Of a stretch of 64,000 bases of DNA, positions 8,863 to 16,985 are shown piece by piece. Position 1 is the first letter of the stretch. Every line of letters begins with the position of its first letter. Origin of the DNA: Candidatus Wallbacteria bacterium (GTDB taxonomy: Bacteria; Muiribacteriota; JAQTZZ01); NCBI GenBank assembly GCA_028687545.1, contig JAQTZZ010000011.1:1-64000 (forward strand), in the 5' to 3' direction. The notes beneath the pieces were generated by a model. That model was not told the DNA's origin. It was given only the letters and a program-made list of their open reading frames with translations, and ran no database searches. The position numbers and the translations under genes were made by a program.

Positions 8863-9476
8863 TGTTCACCCGTCCTCACAAACATCTCCGATAACACATC
8901 GATTTTCGGTGAGTACAGATTCTTGGAGTTTAAATACTTGACAATTTTCTTCATGGTTTCAGGTGTTCTGACATAGATGCAAAAAAAATCGCGGATTGTT
9001 ATTACGCCTGGCGATAAGCATTCAGCCATGCAGACTTGTTTGCAATGTTCAGCGCGATAATCCCGTGTTTCCATGGCGTCCCAATCAATCTGCTCCATAC
9101 CTTCAGCATAATCCAGTATTTCAGGTTCATCAAAAAATTGCCCTGATAGCGGGTGTTTGACAAGGATTTTGAAACCATTCTTTTTTGCATGTCCTCTGCG
9201 GATAGTGATCAGAATGAATTCCGTATCAGGATGAGCTTTGATGACAGCACCCTGAAAAGGATTTTTTGCGAAAAAATGAAAGGGCAGGAAATCATCAAGT
9301 TTGTAAGCTGTCCTTTTCTGAATTATCTCCTGATCTGCAATATCACAATACTTCAAACCAAGCCTGATAACTTCAGATCGAGGCAACAAGCCATGTTCAG
9401 CAATTGCAGGCAGATTTTTCAATGCCGTGAGATGATAGAGCAGCTTCTGATTTCTGATTTTCGTTTTTTCTGTCAT
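8859..9476 (-). CDS. darT: DarT-type DNA ADP-ribosyltransferase toxin
   Basis: A 205-residue DUF4433/DarT protein, which uses NAD+ to ADP-ribosylate thymidine in single-stranded DNA and blocks replication. Seen: YHLTALKNLPAIAEHGLL at 14-31 (the NAD-binding H of the family is His15), FHFFAKNPF near 66, and MAECLSPG at 150-157, where Glu152 matches the catalytic glutamate of the family. Length is typical. It precedes darG with a four-base overlap. Solo and paired darTG systems also act against phage, and its place in a run of defence genes fits this. Catalytic residues look intact, so the toxin is probably active. Confidence 0.9.
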   Translation of the reverse strand: MTEKTKIRNQKLLYHLTALKNLPAIAEHGLLPRSEVIRLGLKYCDIADQEIIQKRTAYKLDDFLPFHFFAKNPFQGAVIKAHPDTEFILITIRRGHAKKNGFKILVKHPLSGQFFDEPEILDYAEGMEQIDWDAMETRDYRAEHCKQVCMAECLSPGVITIRDFFCIYVRTPETMKKIVKYLNSKNLYSPKIDVLSEMFVRTGEQ

Positions 9477-9570
9477 ATCATGCCTCTTATTATCCTACTT
9501 AATAAAAACTAACTCTTTTCCTTCCAATACACTGGGCCACTGGTCTTTCGAATCATCCTCTCAGGATTTA

Positions 9571-9579
9571 TGGTATAAT
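9571..9579 (+). promoter_or_regulatory. Extended -10 promoter of a small RNA candidate
   Basis: TGGTATAAT is a perfect TATAAT (9574-9579) with the TGn extension. Seven bases downstream is G9586, the first base of the outer stem of the RNA candidate, exactly where a transcript would start. No clear -35 box is seen; extended -10 promoters can do without one. Confidence 0.55.
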
Positions 9580-9585
9580 TAAATT

Positions 9586-9655
9586 GTCGTGAGCTAAACT
9601 CGGCCCCGTGCCGTGAGAACTTTCGGGTTCCTATACTCACGACCTTTTCTTTTTC
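9586..9655 (+). ncRNA. Candidate structured small RNA with three-way junction
   Basis: An eight-base outer stem pairs GTCGTGAG (9586-9593) with CTCACGAC (9636-9643). Inside it lie a hairpin CTC-GGC/GCC-GAG with a two-base bulge (599-617 of this kilobase) and a second hairpin AACT-TTCG-GGTT (9618-9629) with a TTCG tetraloop. A pyrimidine-rich tail, CTTTTCTTTTTC, follows directly, as in intrinsic terminators. The promoter above starts at the first stem base. No ORF explains this conservation of structure. I do not recognise the family. It lies between the darT start and the end of the restriction operon, on the opposite strand to both. Confidence 0.5.
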
Positions 9656-9740
9656 AGTTTGATCTGATTTCAAAGGAAACTCTTCAGATCATTATTCCCT
9701 GACATTACTCCCCTCCTTTTATCAACACTTTACATCCAAA

Positions 9741-10538
9741 CTATCCCATGTATTTCGTTCTTAAAGCATTTTCAATGTCTTTCTCCTCAATATCATCAAG
9801 GAACTCTTCAAAGTGAGTAAAATCAACAACATCAATGATAAAATACTCTTTCGAAAAACATTCGTTATCTTTAAAAGCATAATTCACTTCGAATTGAAAG
9901 AATCGTTCGATTTTTTCAGGTTCATTATCTTCACTTGGAGCAAATTGAAACATCGAGTTAAAGTTTTTACAGACAATCAAAGGATACTGGAGAGTATGCA
10001 AAATTGGATAATGCTCTTTTTCTTTTTCAAAAATAGCTTTTCCTTGTCTTTGGATGCTCCTGAAAAAAATCAAAGAATTAATGCATTGAGTGATTGCAGT
10101 GAAAAAAGGTTCTCTTTCAGATCCATCTGGCTTTTCCCCTGAAAACAGTTTCCCTACAGAGCAATCTGAAAGATAATGATGTTTTGAATAGTAGGTATTT
10201 CTATCTGGGGCTTTTATTCCTGCTACATGCTCAACTAGCTTAATGGCATTAACATGGTCTTTTACATCAGTCCAGAACACGAGGTTTTTATCGATATACT
10301 TACATTCAATAATCAACCTTAAATTGACAATTCCCTTTACTTCTTTATACCTATTGAGCATTTTAAATGATTTTTCAGCGATTATATCAACTTCCCGTGG
10401 TTTTTCTGAATAGCAATCGAGATAGTAGGGGCTGACTAAGACTTTCCATTCTTTTTCTCTAAGAAATTTCATTACCTGAAAATGAAAAGAGTTCCCGCTT
10501 TTTTCTATAATTTCTTTCAGGTTTTCCTTGGTTTTCAT
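9741..10538 (-). CDS. Putative PD-(D/E)XK nuclease at the end of the restriction operon
   Basis: A 265-residue protein I cannot name. Its first 80 residues fit a restriction-type PD-(D/E)XK fold: GNSFHFQVMKFLREKEW (15-31), REVDII with Asp51, and LIIECKY with Glu78 and Lys80. The rest has no motif I know. The start is three bases after the stop of the 65-residue gene, so it is the last gene of the hsd operon. Base composition is A+T-rich (16 G+C in the 60 bases from 9841), unlike hsdM or hsdR. A nuclease effector in the restriction locus is inferred; it could also be an inactive nuclease-fold protein. Confidence 0.55.
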   Translation of the reverse strand: MKTKENLKEIIEKSGNSFHFQVMKFLREKEWKVLVSPYYLDCYSEKPREVDIIAEKSFKMLNRYKEVKGIVNLRLIIECKYIDKNLVFWTDVKDHVNAIKLVEHVAGIKAPDRNTYYSKHHYLSDCSVGKLFSGEKPDGSEREPFFTAITQCINSLIFFRSIQRQGKAIFEKEKEHYPILHTLQYPLIVCKNFNSMFQFAPSEDNEPEKIERFFQFEVNYAFKDNECFSKEYFIIDVVDFTHFEEFLDDIEEKDIENALRTKYMG

Positions 10539-10541
10539 GGG

Positions 10542-10739
10542 TTAAATAAACTTTTCAATTTTATCCAATGCTTCTTTTTCTGTTTCCGCTACAAGTACAA
10601 TCGATACACGACAGTCCAAGTATTTTGAATCACTACGATCAGATTGAGCTTCATCACTTGTGTCAAAAGGCCCGCGAACCACAATATTCCCTAGTGGATT
10701 GATCGCCTGGAATCCATACCAATACTTTGCTTTACCCAT
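10542..10739 (-). CDS. Small 65-residue protein downstream of hsdR, function unknown
   Basis: I chose ATG 10739 over a longer frame because GAGGA lies just upstream and the start overlaps the hsdR stop by eight bases, a usual coupling. The product (MGKAKYWYGFQAINPLGNIV at the N terminus) is predicted mostly beta, with a final helix rich in Glu and Lys (EKEALDKIEKF). No family is recognised. Its stop is three bases before the next start, so it lies firmly inside the operon between HsdR and a putative nuclease. A small partner or inhibitor of the nuclease is possible but unproven. Confidence 0.6.
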   Translation of the reverse strand: MGKAKYWYGFQAINPLGNIVVRGPFDTSDEAQSDRSDSKYLDCRVSIVLVAETEKEALDKIEKFI

Positions 10740-13700
10740 TACTTCCTCGCTTTTCAAGATCCATATTTTTCAACGAAGCAGAATCTTTTCTGATCTTTTT
10801 ATAAGCTTCATTTGCGAGCAGACTGGTTATTGTTTTCTGAAAAGTCATATCATTCATGAACCGTGCAAAGATCTCTTCGTTTTGGTCCATGCGCTCAACA
10901 AACAGGGCTTCAAGCAGCGTCTTGAAAACCAGCTCAAACTTATCGCTTGGATTAACTGCTGCTGCTTGCTTTAGTTTCTCGTCTGATACTGCGGTTTCAA
11001 TGATTTGATCAAAAAACAACTGATCTGCCTGGTTGAAATCAGTGCCAAATCTTTCATTAATAATATCAACAAGTACTGCTAAAGCTACTGTTTCTTCATG
11101 GACTGAGCCGCTGCCTACTTCGGTGGGGCCGTAAAGAGGTTTGCCGGAACCTTCCTTCAAGCTGATTGAACCTTCGCTGATCTTCTGTAAACGGTAATAT
11201 TCTAGTTTCACATCATCATCGAAATTATAATTCGGTCCTCTCCTACGTTTTGGGAGTTTCGTAGCGAGGTGGCGGAGGAAAACATAAAGCTTTTCAAGAT
11301 CAGAATCCTGATAGGGTATTACTTGACTTAAAAAACTATACAGGTTTCGAAATGCCAGCAAATTGCCTCGCCAAAGTTCCGCTTCATCTTCATTCTTCTT
11401 CTGTAAGCAGGAAAATCTTGAGACTGCAGGATCAAGCGCGGCATTTAACAACTTGTGATCAGCGGGACTCTGTTTCTGCTTAGGCTTGAAGTAAATCTCG
11501 CAAAATCTCAGCACTTCTTCATTCAAAAAAATACCGGATGACTCAAGCTCGGTTTTGATTTTATACATTTGCGCTGGATCAACTTGTTCTCCCATCTCAG
11601 AGCCTTCATAATAAGCCTTGAAAGCTTCACGGATTTCATCCCTGTCATTCATAAAATCAAGCACAAAAACGTCTTCTTTTAGAGGATGGATTCTGTTCAG
11701 ACGGGAAAGAGTTTGCACAGCTTGAATACCGGCAAGCCTTTTGTCAACGTACATCGTATGCAGCAGCGGCTGGTCAAACCCTGTTTGGTATTTTTCGGCT
11801 ACTAGGAGCACCTGATACTCTGAAGATGCGAATTTATCAGGCAGTTCTTTTTCACCGAGTCCGTTATTCATACCGACTTCAGTATAAGTCACTTTGGAAA
11901 TTTTATCGTCAATGACTGTGCCTGAAAACGCTACCAATGTCTTTATAGAGTAGCCTTTCTTCTTGATGTATTTATCAAAGCTCAATTTGTAGCGCACTGC
12001 TTCAAGACGTGATCCTGTCACTACCATTGCTTTGGCATGGCCACCGATTTTATGCCTTGTTGATGCTTGGAAGTGTTCAATCATCACTTCGGTTTTCTGG
12101 GAAATATTATGGGGGTGCAATTTAAAGAATCTGGCTAAAGCTTTCGCACCCTTTTTTCTCTCAACATTCGGGTCACCCTGGCATGATTTTAGTAGTTTGT
12201 AATATGTTTTGTACGTTGTGTAATACTTAAGAACATCAAGAATGAACTTTTCTTCGATTGCCTGCCGCATGGTGTAGCGATGAAAGGGTTCTCCGCCACG
12301 TCCGAAAACCGCAAGCGTCTTATGCTTTGGTGTCGCAGTAAAGGCAAAAAAGCTCAAGTTTGCCTGCCTTCCCCTCTTTGCCATGCTCCGGTAAAGTTCC
12401 TCCATATTCGAATTTCCTTCTTCAATTGCCTGCAATTTAGCCTTTTTTAACAGGTCCTCACCACCAAGCACTTCTTTCAGATCAGTAGCAGTTTCGCCTC
12501 CCTGCGAACTGTGAGCTTCATCGACGATCACTGCGCATCGTCTTGTCGGTAAAGTCCCGGAACTGGAAGTTCCACGCTTTTCAGCCAATTTGAGCAACTG
12601 CTTGGAAACGAAAGGAAATTTTTGTAAAGTGGTAATGATGATGGGTACTGCAGATTCAAGAGCTTCCGCAAGCTGTTGAGAGCTTTCTTCAATCCTCTGC
12701 ACTACACCTCGCTTGTGTTCGAACTGGTAAATTGCATCCTGCAATTGCTGATCAAGCACTATCCTGTCCGTGACAACGATCACGGAATCAAAAACGCGTT
12801 TATCTCCCGCATCATGCAGTGAAGCGAGTCTGTGGGAAAGCCAGGCAATGGTATTGCTTTTTCCGCTGCCTGCGGAGTGCTCAATCAGATAATTATTTCC
12901 AACGCCTTCGCTGCGTGCTGTGTCAACAATGGTTCTTACTGCTTGAAGCTGGTGATAACGGGGAAAAATCATCGATTCTTTTTTTATCTTTTGCCCTTCG
13001 TCGGTGCGGATTTCTTCAACTTGAAGATGGAGAAACTTAGCCAGCATGTCGAGCAGACTGTCCCGTTGCAAAATTTCTTCCCACAAGTAAGCTGTCCGGT
13101 AATTACGGCCTTCAGGGTCACAAGGGTTTCCCGCTCCGCCGTCACAGCCTTTATTGAAAGGTAGGAAGCGGGTAGAAAGTCCTGTTAATCTTGTAGTCAT
13201 GTAAACTTCTTCCGTATCCACAGCAAAGTGGACAAGAGTGCGGCGTTTAAAATCGAAAATTGCATCACGCGGATCACGGTCTTTTCTATATTGCTGAATG
13301 GCATTGTCCACAGTCTGTCCTGTGAGAGGATTTTTCAATTCAACTGTGATGATTGGAATACCATTCAGGCTAATCACGACATCAATTGAGTTTTCAGATC
13401 GAGTTGAATAATGCAATTGCCGAGTGATACCGAGAATATTGGCATCATAGCCTTTTTCAAGCTCAGGATTCATTTCATGTGCAGCCTTAAAAAAAGCTAC
13501 ACGAAGGGTCTTACCGTAACATTTGAACCCATGTCTTAAAGTGGAAAGCGAGCCGTAAGTATCCATCCATTTGCACAAATCTCCAATGATCTGTTCGCTT
13601 GTTTGGTCTCCATGGAGTGCTTCTAACTTAGTCCACTCTTTAGGTTGTGTTTTGCGAATAAAATCGATGATTACATCAGGAAAAAGCGCTACTTCTTTGT

Positions 13701-13794
13701 TGAATGTGTCGGGTAAAATCTTATCAAACTTGTTTGACAGCAAACAAAGTTCAATGACAAATTCGAATGAGGCTTCTTTCAACGTTTGATTCAA
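10732..13794 (-). CDS. hsdR: Type I restriction enzyme R subunit HsdR
   Basis: The motor and nuclease subunit of a type I restriction-modification complex: it translocates unmodified DNA with ATP and cuts it far from the site. In 1020 residues: nuclease motif with Asp138 and VELKNP (Glu152, Lys154), QxxxY-like QYRKDRDP near 168, Walker A EHSAGSGKSN at 305-314, DEAH box VDEAHSSQGG at 424-433, FTATP near 490, and helicase motifs QTGFDQPLLHTMYVDK and QTLSRLNR. All key residues are present. It overlaps ptuB upstream by four bases. Base composition is close to hsdM (29 G+C in the 60 bases from 11221), unlike the genes between them. Confidence 0.96.
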   Translation of the reverse strand: MNQTLKEASFEFVIELCLLSNKFDKILPDTFNKEVALFPDVIIDFIRKTQPKEWTKLEALHGDQTSEQIIGDLCKWMDTYGSLSTLRHGFKCYGKTLRVAFFKAAHEMNPELEKGYDANILGITRQLHYSTRSENSIDVVISLNGIPIITVELKNPLTGQTVDNAIQQYRKDRDPRDAIFDFKRRTLVHFAVDTEEVYMTTRLTGLSTRFLPFNKGCDGGAGNPCDPEGRNYRTAYLWEEILQRDSLLDMLAKFLHLQVEEIRTDEGQKIKKESMIFPRYHQLQAVRTIVDTARSEGVGNNYLIEHSAGSGKSNTIAWLSHRLASLHDAGDKRVFDSVIVVTDRIVLDQQLQDAIYQFEHKRGVVQRIEESSQQLAEALESAVPIIITTLQKFPFVSKQLLKLAEKRGTSSSGTLPTRRCAVIVDEAHSSQGGETATDLKEVLGGEDLLKKAKLQAIEEGNSNMEELYRSMAKRGRQANLSFFAFTATPKHKTLAVFGRGGEPFHRYTMRQAIEEKFILDVLKYYTTYKTYYKLLKSCQGDPNVERKKGAKALARFFKLHPHNISQKTEVMIEHFQASTRHKIGGHAKAMVVTGSRLEAVRYKLSFDKYIKKKGYSIKTLVAFSGTVIDDKISKVTYTEVGMNNGLGEKELPDKFASSEYQVLLVAEKYQTGFDQPLLHTMYVDKRLAGIQAVQTLSRLNRIHPLKEDVFVLDFMNDRDEIREAFKAYYEGSEMGEQVDPAQMYKIKTELESSGIFLNEEVLRFCEIYFKPKQKQSPADHKLLNAALDPAVSRFSCLQKKNEDEAELWRGNLLAFRNLYSFLSQVIPYQDSDLEKLYVFLRHLATKLPKRRRGPNYNFDDDVKLEYYRLQKISEGSISLKEGSGKPLYGPTEVGSGSVHEETVALAVLVDIINERFGTDFNQADQLFFDQIIETAVSDEKLKQAAAVNPSDKFELVFKTLLEALFVERMDQNEEIFARFMNDMTFQKTITSLLANEAYKKIRKDSASLKNMDLEKRGSNG

Positions 13795-14489
13795 TGAATA
13801 CCTTTTTTACAGTATTTGCTCTTCTTTGCAAGTTTTTCCAGCTGTTTAGCATATTCAATTAAAGCCCATTTAATTGCTATGCAGAACTCCGTATAACTTC
13901 CATCAGGATTACGATCACAGATTGTTTTAATATAATGTTTAGTTTTAGATTTCGTTAGTTTAGTATTACCATTTATCCAATCATTAATAACCCCCATTCT
14001 ATCTTCTGCTAAGCTCTCGTGATTCAGCAGAAGTACACCTATTGTGACAACAGCTTTTCTCCCTATTGGAATAACGTGACCTTCAATATCAAACCTAAAA
14101 TATTTTTCACAGTTATTATCTAACGGCGATACAAAATCTGCTCCTCCATTTTTCCACCATTTACCCTTTGCTTGTGCACCATATCGATATTTAGACTTCA
14201 TCCCTTTATCGGGAAAACATGCAACCATATTTCGATAATTTAAATCTGAGCCCTTCGCTTCTTTGCGGCAAATACACTCAGGCTTGATATGTTCTATATG
14301 AGAATTGCTTAAATCTATTTTTTTCATTGTATATGCACACAACCAGCCCTGTTCTTCCAACAATTTTTTATGGAGATCATTTTTTTCTGGATTTCGGAGA
14401 CAACCATAATTTTCATTTAATGTGTTACGGACACTCTTGACCCAAGCGATGTAATTACCTGGTGGGCCTTTTTTTTGGATGTATTTCAT
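13791..14489 (-). CDS. ptuB: PtuB-like HNH endonuclease of a Septu-type defence pair
   Basis: A 232-residue protein with the PtuB layout: a Lys-rich start (IQKKGPPGNYIAWVKS), then EEQGWLCAYTMKKI around 45-58, the HNH core SHIEHIKPE at 63-71, and LNYRNMVACFPDKGMKSKY. In Septu and in retrons of the Ec78 type such a nuclease works with a PtuA ATPase to stop phage. The ATPase gene lies directly upstream with a 35-base overlap, and hsdR follows with a four-base overlap. One expected Cys of a CxxC pair is Thr (CAYT). Composition is A+T-rich. The family match is by motif, so the exact subtype is uncertain. Confidence 0.8.
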   Translation of the reverse strand: MKYIQKKGPPGNYIAWVKSVRNTLNENYGCLRNPEKNDLHKKLLEEQGWLCAYTMKKIDLSNSHIEHIKPECICRKEAKGSDLNYRNMVACFPDKGMKSKYRYGAQAKGKWWKNGGADFVSPLDNNCEKYFRFDIEGHVIPIGRKAVVTIGVLLLNHESLAEDRMGVINDWINGNTKLTKSKTKHYIKTICDRNPDGSYTEFCIAIKWALIEYAKQLEKLAKKSKYCKKGIH

Positions 14490-15732
14490 CTGCGTATTTC
14501 TCCATACGAGTCATTCGCGTCTCGAAAATCGCCCATTCGGGTAAATCTAATCCCATTTGTTGATAGATTTTAATTTTTTTCCTAGCTTTACTAAATTCTA
14601 CTTTATTAATTAATTTATCCACCATGTGAATGGCTTCAGAAGCAAGAAATGGTCTTTCCTCAGTATCAAAGATTTTGCGCAAAATCGAATTAGAATCTAA
14701 ACCATACGATCTTCCAGGTAATTTTGAAGATGGCGGCATAAGAATAACTTGCTCAGGTTTTACTTCAGAAATAACTTGTGGGGAGTGCGTAGTAGCAATA
14801 AATTGAATTTTTGGAAAAGTTTCAGTCAGCTGGTGAACTACTGTTCGTTGCCATTTGGGATGTAAGTGTAAGTCTATTTCATCAATTAATACAATACCTT
14901 TTCCATTTTTTAAAGGGTCCCTCATTGTCGGATTAGCCTGAGATAATCTTTTAGCAATTTCAAGAACCAATGCTAGCATACCCCGCTCTCCATCAGAAAG
15001 TTGAAGTACATTAAGCGTAGTACCCAGTTTATTAATAAACAAGCTTGGTTTAGGTTGTGATACAGCATGTAAATTAGAAAAACCAGGCATGAATCTTTCA
15101 GCAGCAATGCATAAGGATTTAACGTGCCTTTTAGCAGTAGGATCTTCTTTCCCTAACTTTTCTTGTGTTATCATCCACTGAGCAAAATCCCCGAGTTGCA
15201 AAAAACGATCATTAAATGCTTGATCAAATGCTCTTCCAGGACCTTTTGTAGTTTGTCTCGTGGTTAGAAAAAGTCCATGCATTGGTAAAGACCGTTTGAT
15301 AGAAAAAAATAGCCCAATAGGTTGTCGTGTTGAATTTTTCAAGCTCTCATATGTGTACGTTTTAGGTAAAGATGTTTCTTCAGTGCGATCGAATTCTCTC
15401 CCGCCGTGCACCTTTTTATTTCTTGATTTTTCCAAATCAATTCTATTTCTATATCTTACAAATTTTACATCTTCATTTTTAAAGTTAAAAACACATTTGA
15501 TCATGGACATAGAAGTGTTATTAGTATAATCACTCGTTCTGAGCATTGATAATTGTTCTTTTGCAGCAGTAAGTTTGGGATACATTTTTAGCATGCAAAA
15601 TCGGAGAGCGTCTAATACCGTCGTTTTCCCCACTCCGTTAATTCCGACGATTAAATTCATACCGGGTTCAAAGTTAAATTCTGCATGTTTAAAGGTCCTA
15701 AAATTTGTAATCTCCAAATGCTTGATCATCAT
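14455..15732 (-). CDS. ptuA: PtuA-like AAA/ABC-type ATPase of a Septu-type defence pair
   Basis: A 425-residue SMC/ABC-like ATPase of the OLD/PtuA class. Seen: FRTFKHAEFNFEPG, Walker A GINGVGKTT at 30-38, signature QLSDGERGM at 244-252, Walker B VLIDEIDLHLHPKWQ at 281-295, and the H-loop TTHSPQV at 314-320. There is no Toprim domain, which separates it from OLD nucleases, and an HNH partner follows at once. The start overlaps the end of hsdS by four bases. The A+T-rich base use (17 G+C in the 60 bases from 15481) contrasts with hsdM. Septu normally stands alone or with retron RNA; no reverse transcriptase is present here. Confidence 0.8.
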   Translation of the reverse strand: MMIKHLEITNFRTFKHAEFNFEPGMNLIVGINGVGKTTVLDALRFCMLKMYPKLTAAKEQLSMLRTSDYTNNTSMSMIKCVFNFKNEDVKFVRYRNRIDLEKSRNKKVHGGREFDRTEETSLPKTYTYESLKNSTRQPIGLFFSIKRSLPMHGLFLTTRQTTKGPGRAFDQAFNDRFLQLGDFAQWMITQEKLGKEDPTAKRHVKSLCIAAERFMPGFSNLHAVSQPKPSLFINKLGTTLNVLQLSDGERGMLALVLEIAKRLSQANPTMRDPLKNGKGIVLIDEIDLHLHPKWQRTVVHQLTETFPKIQFIATTHSPQVISEVKPEQVILMPPSSKLPGRSYGLDSNSILRKIFDTEERPFLASEAIHMVDKLINKVEFSKARKKIKIYQQMGLDLPEWAIFETRMTRMEKYADEIHPKKRPTR

Positions 15733-16985
15733 AAGCTACTTACCTCCTTACTACCCTTAACGACGGCATTGATTAAGGAAAGCCTTCTTTCATTCAAAAG
15801 CATCGTGGTTTGTTTCGTTAATCTATAGATACTATCAAGTTTTAGTAATTCTTTTTTAATGTAATCAACAATCACTGATTGTTCTGATATTGGAGGAACG
15901 GTTATAGGTAGAGATGAATATTTATTTGGATTTAAATTTGCTTGGCCAATTGATGGTAAAGCCTCAGATCGGGACCAAGATAATGAGTATGTAGAATTAA
16001 GAAAATAATTAACAAATTCAGGATTTACACCTTTTTTGCATCTAAGTCTTACAAGATAAGAGGATAATGAAACAGGGAAATCACCGAAACCTCTAAAGAT
16101 AGCAACCTTTCCAATTTGATCTAGACTATTCGTACGATTAAAAACCAAGTCCCCTGGATTTAGTAATAATGAAGAATCAACACTGTCAATGAAGCCAACA
16201 TTTTTAAAATCCAGCTCCATATTCTGAATATCACCCATTCTTAAAACAGCTACTTTGCCAACATCTCCAATAAGATCGGAAATACCATAATCGATGCGAT
16301 CAAGGATTCTTTTAAGTTTAGTAATTTTCCAGTGCTCAGGAATTTTCCCTATCCATTTCACTCCTGAATCTTTAAACTTTACTTCTCGGCTAATACCCCT
16401 CAAAACCGTTTGAGTAATAAGCGCACGACGTTTTTCTTCAAGTATGGCTAACAGTTTTTCTTTTGCAGTTATTAATTCATCGATTTTAGACGTTTCTTTA
16501 TCAAGGTAATCCGCAATGGAATTTTGTATAGAATACTCTGGTTTAGGAACTTGTAATGCTTTTATTTCATCAGTACTTAATTCTAAAAAAGTTGATCCTC
16601 GTCCTAATGACTGAAGCTTTTCCTTGTTTGCGAGAAGAAAGTAGTAATAAAAACGAGGATCAATAGACTTATTTGGAGTTAAAATAAAACATCCTTGATT
16701 TGAACAAGCATCAATATCAAGAATCGCAAGTTGTCCAATAGGTGCACGCTTGGTAAGAACAAGTGAACTTTTAGGTAAAACATTTACTCCACAATTATTA
16801 TAACCAGCAAGAGAAATTTTTCTCGAAGTGTTGGTAAGTAGATACCCTGTTTTAACATTGCTAATGTCTTCAGGTGTTACCCAAGGAATGTCACCATTCC
16901 AGTAGCTCTCATTGGCGCTAGCTGGTGTTGCTCCACTAGTAACAGATAAAACATATTTAAGAGGTAGATAAAAAAAGTCCCTCAA
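15729..16985 (-). CDS. hsdS: Type I restriction enzyme specificity subunit HsdS
   Basis: A 418-residue specificity subunit with two target recognition domains, each followed by a conserved helix. TRD1 begins with LKYVLSVTSGATP and ends with QNSIADYLDKETSKIDELI near 165; TRD2 begins with VKWIGKIPEHWKITKLKRIL near 210 and ends with EQSVIVDYIKKELLKLDSI. Each TRD reads half of a bipartite DNA site, which cannot be deduced here. It overlaps hsdM by four bases. Its A+T-rich composition matches ptuA and ptuB, as expected if this subunit and the Septu pair were exchanged together. Confidence 0.95.
   Translation of the reverse strand: MRDFFYLPLKYVLSVTSGATPASANESYWNGDIPWVTPEDISNVKTGYLLTNTSRKISLAGYNNCGVNVLPKSSLVLTKRAPIGQLAILDIDACSNQGCFILTPNKSIDPRFYYYFLLANKEKLQSLGRGSTFLELSTDEIKALQVPKPEYSIQNSIADYLDKETSKIDELITAKEKLLAILEEKRRALITQTVLRGISREVKFKDSGVKWIGKIPEHWKITKLKRILDRIDYGISDLIGDVGKVAVLRMGDIQNMELDFKNVGFIDSVDSSLLLNPGDLVFNRTNSLDQIGKVAIFRGFGDFPVSLSSYLVRLRCKKGVNPEFVNYFLNSTYSLSWSRSEALPSIGQANLNPNKYSSLPITVPPISEQSVIVDYIKKELLKLDSIYRLTKQTTMLLNERRLSLINAVVKGSKEVSSL

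Noticed and set aside
13791-15732. A retron (reverse transcriptase with msr-msd RNA) around PtuA/PtuB
   Set aside because: No reverse transcriptase gene is present on either side; neighbours are hsdS and hsdR.
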